IMG/VR virus record: IMGVR_UViG_3300020157_000010
Span: 1-32,871 of that record
Reading direction: 5' to 3' (one strand)
DNA: 32,871 nt
From: a virus
A program made the position numbers and the translations under genes. Below the pieces are notes generated by a model. It made no database searches. It saw only the letters and a list, made by a program, of their open reading frames with translations, and had not been told where the DNA came from. Below, piece after piece: positions 30,087 to 32,871 of the stretch. Position 1 is the stretch's first letter. Each line of letters begins with the position of its first letter.

Positions 30087-31907
30087 TTAGTGTTTGTTAA
30101 ACTTTCCTTTCCAAGATTTCTTGCCAGCGGCTTTATCCACCTTGAAGACATCGGGTGGAGCATAGTTCCAAGACACGGTTCCAACTCCTCGCTGGATGAT
30201 GATTGAGCCGCACTTGTTCCCTTCTTTGTCCTTCATCCCGGATCGCTCAGACCTCTTCGCCATCCCAAGAACAAATCTCCGAGGATGATTGAACCCGATC
30301 TCCTTCATCACGATGACTTCTCGCGCCCAATTGGTCAGGTCGGATGAACCAAAGCCAGAGTAGGCCATGTCTGCCACGCTCTCGGGTTTCTCGTCCTTGC
30401 CCTTTGGCTTGGGGAAGTGATGCACCAAGACGATTACCACTCCTGTCTCGATCATGATCGGCTGAAGCAGATGGCGGGTGAAGTTCGCGCATACCTCGAT
30501 GTCCGCAGGATTCCCACCCATGTACGACAACAACGGATCGACGTACACGATGTCCACCTTTGTCTTCCGGATCATCCTGCGGAGCATTGTTGCGAAGTCT
30601 GCGCCTGTCCGCACCGTCTCGCGAAAGAACAGCATGTCGGCGCTCTTCAATCCATCGACCCAGTTCTGGGTACCAAACACCGACTGCGCCGCTCCCTTGA
30701 GGCTGTCATGCTGGTCCGCGATGTCGTTCTCAGCCTGCACGAATGCGACCTTCAACCTCCGCACAGGTTGCACGCCGAACCAATCCGAACCAATGGCCCA
30801 CTTCAGTCCTTGGTAGAACACCATCGAGCTTTTGCCGCAACCGCTCTGTCCGACGAACAGGAGCGATGAACCACGCCTAAGCCATCGATCCCCTATGAGA
30901 TTGTCAGGGTCATTCTCCGGGTCGTAATCGAGGATGCTCTGGAGCGTGAACTCCTGGGGCATGTCCTGAGACTCCAGGTAGTCGGTGAACGCTTCCCAAG
31001 TGATCGACCCGACATTGATGGCCAACAACTTCTGCTCCTTGCCATCACGCATCGCGCCGGCAAGACGAGAGAACCGACTCGCGTTCTTGTTCTTCGGGTC
31101 GATGCCAATGGCTTCAAGGTGTCGATAAACGATGTCTCGACGCTCTGTCCATTCCGCTTTGTCCGCTGCATCGACCCGTACCCATCCATGCAGGCTCTTG
31201 CCGCCTGAATCGATGACCACGGACATCGGCAACTTGGATTCACTGAGAACGGTCCATTGTTCGTCCTTGGACTTCTCGTCCATCTCGACGAGGACATGGC
31301 GATACGCTGAGACGCCTGAATCGGATCCGCTCTCGTCTCTGCACGGATTGACGCGGACATAGGAGCCACGGCTCTCCTGGCTCGTCCACATCGAGCTGAT
31401 GGGATCCGTGAAGTGCTTGGATATCCAGTTGTCGCGGGTCAGGAACGTGCCCTTCGACCCCGGCCTTCCGTTGCCAGCCTCGTCGCAGATGATGTCGTTG
31501 CAGATGCAGACCACTTCATCCGGTTCAAAGCACGCCTTGAGAAAGTCAGCGATGGAGAATCGCGTTGCAGGAACCGGAACCGGCTGGGTCGGTCTTTTGA
31601 CGATGAACTTGCCGGTGGTCGATACAGGCGTGCCGCTCTGCGCGGACAAGAGCCATCCTCTCGGCTTATCGTGTGCCACCTTCGACGCTTCGACTAGCTT
31701 GTGGGCCAGTTCGTGCGGTTTCCACGGTGGCGCGCATTTCGCGTTGTACTCGTTGAACAACGCTTCTGCGTCTCCATGAGATAGCTCAAAGCCATGCACC
31801 AGCGAAGTTGCGACAGCGAAGGTCGCTCCATGTCCGTTCTGCCCGGTGACTGCTCCAGGGGTGTTCCTCAACCACGCTCTTGCGCGGTCCACATTTGATT
31901 GATTCAT
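30087..31907 (-). CDS. AEP-type primase fused to RepA-like helicase
   Basis: A 606-residue protein from ATG 31907; the open frame reaches 32048, but those 47 residues overlap the upstream gene and look unnatural. The N-terminal domain (MNQSNVDRARAWLRNTPGAV) is followed by an AEP-like primase core with HVLVEMD (~204-210) and VVIDSGGKSLHGWV (~231-244). The C-terminal RecA-like part has Walker A VGQSGCGKSS (~352-361), Walker B VDIVYVDPL and the VIVLVHHFP segment, typical of RepA-like helicases. It is expected to prime and unwind phage DNA. The start overlaps the upstream stop (ATGA). No DNA polymerase is present in this window. Confidence 0.85.
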   Translation of the reverse strand: MNQSNVDRARAWLRNTPGAVTGQNGHGATFAVATSLVHGFELSHGDAEALFNEYNAKCAPPWKPHELAHKLVEASKVAHDKPRGWLLSAQSGTPVSTTGKFIVKRPTQPVPVPATRFSIADFLKACFEPDEVVCICNDIICDEAGNGRPGSKGTFLTRDNWISKHFTDPISSMWTSQESRGSYVRVNPCRDESGSDSGVSAYRHVLVEMDEKSKDEQWTVLSESKLPMSVVIDSGGKSLHGWVRVDAADKAEWTERRDIVYRHLEAIGIDPKNKNASRFSRLAGAMRDGKEQKLLAINVGSITWEAFTDYLESQDMPQEFTLQSILDYDPENDPDNLIGDRWLRRGSSLLFVGQSGCGKSSMVFYQGLKWAIGSDWFGVQPVRRLKVAFVQAENDIADQHDSLKGAAQSVFGTQNWVDGLKSADMLFFRETVRTGADFATMLRRMIRKTKVDIVYVDPLLSYMGGNPADIEVCANFTRHLLQPIMIETGVVIVLVHHFPKPKGKDEKPESVADMAYSGFGSSDLTNWAREVIVMKEIGFNHPRRFVLGMAKRSERSGMKDKEGNKCGSIIIQRGVGTVSWNYAPPDVFKVDKAAGKKSWKGKFNKH

Positions 31908-32128
31908 TCGATTCCAAGTTGTTTGCGCGCTAGTTCTCCGCTTTTGCCAAGATCGGTCTTGGCTATCTCTCGAAGAACAGAATTTGATTTCTCCAGCTTT
32001 ACGAAAAGGAGAGCAAGCTCTTTGGGTGTCATCAGGTACTTGCTCCAATGATGTATGCGTATGGAGCGCGTCTGAAACTTCGCAAAGAGCTTGCTCTGTG
32101 CATCTATGTATAGATCAGGGTGTCGCAT
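31904..32128 (-). CDS. Small unknown protein upstream of primase-helicase
   Basis: A frame of 74 residues from ATG 32128; an internal ATG at 32032 (MTPKELALLFVKLEKS), with GGAG 10 nt upstream, gives 42 residues and is a serious alternative. The C-terminal part (VLREIAKTDLGKSGELARKQ) is helical and looks like a small conserved phage protein. The long form overlaps the upstream gene by 14 nt; the short form leaves a gap holding inverted repeats. The stop overlaps the primase start as ATGA, suggesting coupled translation. Function is unknown. Confidence 0.6.
   Translation of the reverse strand: MRHPDLYIDAQSKLFAKFQTRSIRIHHWSKYLMTPKELALLFVKLEKSNSVLREIAKTDLGKSGELARKQLGIE
32010..32097. repeat. 14-bp perfect inverted repeat of palindromic arms
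   Basis: AGAGCAAGCTCTTT (32010-32023) and AAAGAGCTTGCTCT (32084-32097) are exact reverse complements, 60 nt apart. Each arm also has internal dyad symmetry (GAGC-NN-GCTC). They flank the internal ATG at 32032 of the small gene. They could be two operator sites, or close an RNA stem around that start. It may reflect coding constraint only. Confidence 0.55.
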
Positions 32129-32306
32129 CTATCGGCACGAACCTTGATTTGAACCTGGCTCTAGTGGTGACGTGTATCTTTCGTTTTCCATCTTGGATAT
32201 AAGCCACGCCGGGCCACTTGGTCTCGCCTATCAGTATCTCCACATCATCTGATATTAGTTCAACTTCTACTGCGCTGTTTGATAGGTTCCTGAATTTCAT
32301 CGTCAT
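32115..32306 (-). CDS. Small hypothetical protein, beta-rich
   Basis: A frame with ATG at 32306, 32300 or 32342. The first two give 63 or 61 residues and less overlap with the upstream gene. The product (MKFRNLSNSAVEVELISDDV, then EILIGETKWPGVAYIQDGKR and KIHVTTRARFKSRFV) alternates strands and looks like a small beta-barrel. It belongs to a set of short overlapping minus-strand genes before the primase. No family is recognised. Confidence 0.55.
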   Translation of the reverse strand: MTMKFRNLSNSAVEVELISDDVEILIGETKWPGVAYIQDGKRKIHVTTRARFKSRFVPIDATP

Positions 32307-32451
32307 CGAGATGGGAAATCGCGTCCGTAGAACAGGTGCCATCAGCGTCTTGCTTTGGCTTCGGCCTGCTCATCCAGCCGCGAATGATCGCATAGTCGAT
32401 AAGCTTGGGTGCATCTTTCAAGAACTGTCGATGGGAGATATCGTTTTTCAT
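32260..32451 (-). CDS. Small hypothetical protein downstream of resolvase
   Basis: A 63-residue frame from ATG 32451 (MKNDISHRQFLKDAPKLIDY, then AIIRGWMSRPKPKQD) with an acidic, disordered C-terminus (SHLDDDEIQEPIKQRSRS). It is 10 nt after the resolvase stop and overlaps the next gene. No family is recognised; the strand and spacing fit the operon. Confidence 0.55.
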   Translation of the reverse strand: MKNDISHRQFLKDAPKLIDYAIIRGWMSRPKPKQDADGTCSTDAISHLDDDEIQEPIKQRSRS

Positions 32452-32461
32452 TTTGTTGTTT

Positions 32462-32871
32462 TTAGCGACCGCCGCCGAGGGCGTGGTGAAGGATGAGCAA
32501 TGCGTCGGAATTTTTTAGTGTCACGTCGAGATGTGGATACAGTTCTTGGGCCTTTGCGCGCAGCTTCCGCTTCCACTCTGCACTGGTCGCACACGATTTC
32601 CGTCCACCAAGACCAAGTGGTTCCTGCCAAATCTTGGGTTCGACCCGATGCAGTCCGTATCCTTGAGAGTACGCTAGTCCTTGGACGATACCGTAGTTCT
32701 CATGCAGGGTCGCCACGCTCGCAGCAGGAGTCAGCTTGCAAACGAACTTTGGAACCTTCTCCACCCAGAACTGAGATTCCGCCATCTTGAATCCGATAAG
32801 GATCTGATGGATGTCGGGCAATGATTCAGGCATCGCCATCAGGATGATTCCGTCCGGGGTGTTGATGGGCC
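32462..32871 (-). CDS. RuvC-like Holliday junction resolvase, 5' end cut by window edge
   Basis: The frame is open to the window end, with about 136 residues present. The visible part fits phage RuvC-like resolvases: a short PINTPDGIILMAMPESLPDI strand/helix, the acidic WVEKVPKF segment, ENYGIVQGLAYSQGYGLHRV, then EPKIWQEPLGLGGRKSCATS, EWKRKLRAKAQELYPHL and the terminal DALLILHHAL, with its conserved Asp. The first catalytic Asp (usual DPGxxGG) would lie in the missing ~20 residues. It would resolve branched DNA before packaging or in recombination. An ATG at 32839 is internal, not the start. Confidence 0.82.
   Translation of the reverse strand, partial: PINTPDGIILMAMPESLPDIHQILIGFKMAESQFWVEKVPKFVCKLTPAASVATLHENYGIVQGLAYSQGYGLHRVEPKIWQEPLGLGGRKSCATSAEWKRKLRAKAQELYPHLDVTLKNSDALLILHHALGGGR

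Noticed and set aside
30417-30869. A 150-codon plus-strand frame opposite the primase-helicase
   Set aside because: Shadow frame of the helicase domain; His/Arg-rich without motifs.
31908-32048. 47-residue N-terminal extension of the primase-helicase
   Set aside because: It lies wholly over the upstream small gene, and the ATGA overlap at 31904-31907 gives a natural start.
1-32871. Possible circular closure joining the two truncated minus-strand genes into one
   Set aside because: Joining the ends keeps the frame, a one-in-three chance. However, the left gene's sequence does not supply the DPG-type N-terminus that the RuvC-like protein needs, so the ends are more likely separate truncations.

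Overview
The window looks like most of the genome of a tailed, podovirus-type phage (class Caudoviricetes). It encodes a large terminase subunit, portal, scaffold-like protein, probable major capsid protein, a probable tail nozzle and head-tail adaptor, tail fibres, three candidate ejection proteins, a holin/spanin-like lysis set, an AEP-type primase-helicase, a RuvC-like resolvase and a DNA methyltransferase. No rRNA, tRNA, CRISPR array, insertion sequence, integrase or lysogeny repressor was seen. Genes are dense, with many ATGA/TAATG overlaps, and some starts have near-perfect Shine-Dalgarno sites, so the host is bacterial. The host group cannot be named from sequence alone. Both ends cut through minus-strand genes, so the genome is incomplete here, and no DNA polymerase, RNA polymerase or endolysin was recognised.

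Layout: (1) 1-1421, minus: a truncated unknown gene, a Cys-rich DUF7227-like gene and a small unknown gene. (2) 1494-7315, plus: an HTH protein resembling a small terminase subunit, a 356-nt leader, the probable major capsid protein closed by a strong terminator, small virion-associated genes, a tail fibre, then holin-like and spanin-like genes. (3) 17170-7390, minus: TerL, a zinc-binding-like protein, portal, five carbohydrate-related genes (methyltransferase, GT25, methyltransferase, GT25, GH130-like), a small protein and the scaffold. It converges on region 2 at a bidirectional terminator. (4) 17225-29336, plus: collagen/C1q-like fibre, probable tail nozzle, collar protein, adaptor, a citrate-synthase-like fragment, a sulfotransferase-like protein, three ejection-type proteins, small basic proteins and an HNH endonuclease. 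(5) 32871-29341, minus: RuvC-like resolvase, three small genes, primase-helicase and DNA methyltransferase.

The most notable points are these. A gene in the tail operon matches the C-terminal part of citrate synthase but lacks two of three catalytic residues. A glycan-modification cassette sits inside the packaging/morphogenesis operon between portal and scaffold. Capsid and scaffold lie in opposing transcription units. The portal C-terminus carries an 11-residue repeat. Two adjacent virion-type genes share an N-terminal module. All functions are read from sequence motifs without database searches.
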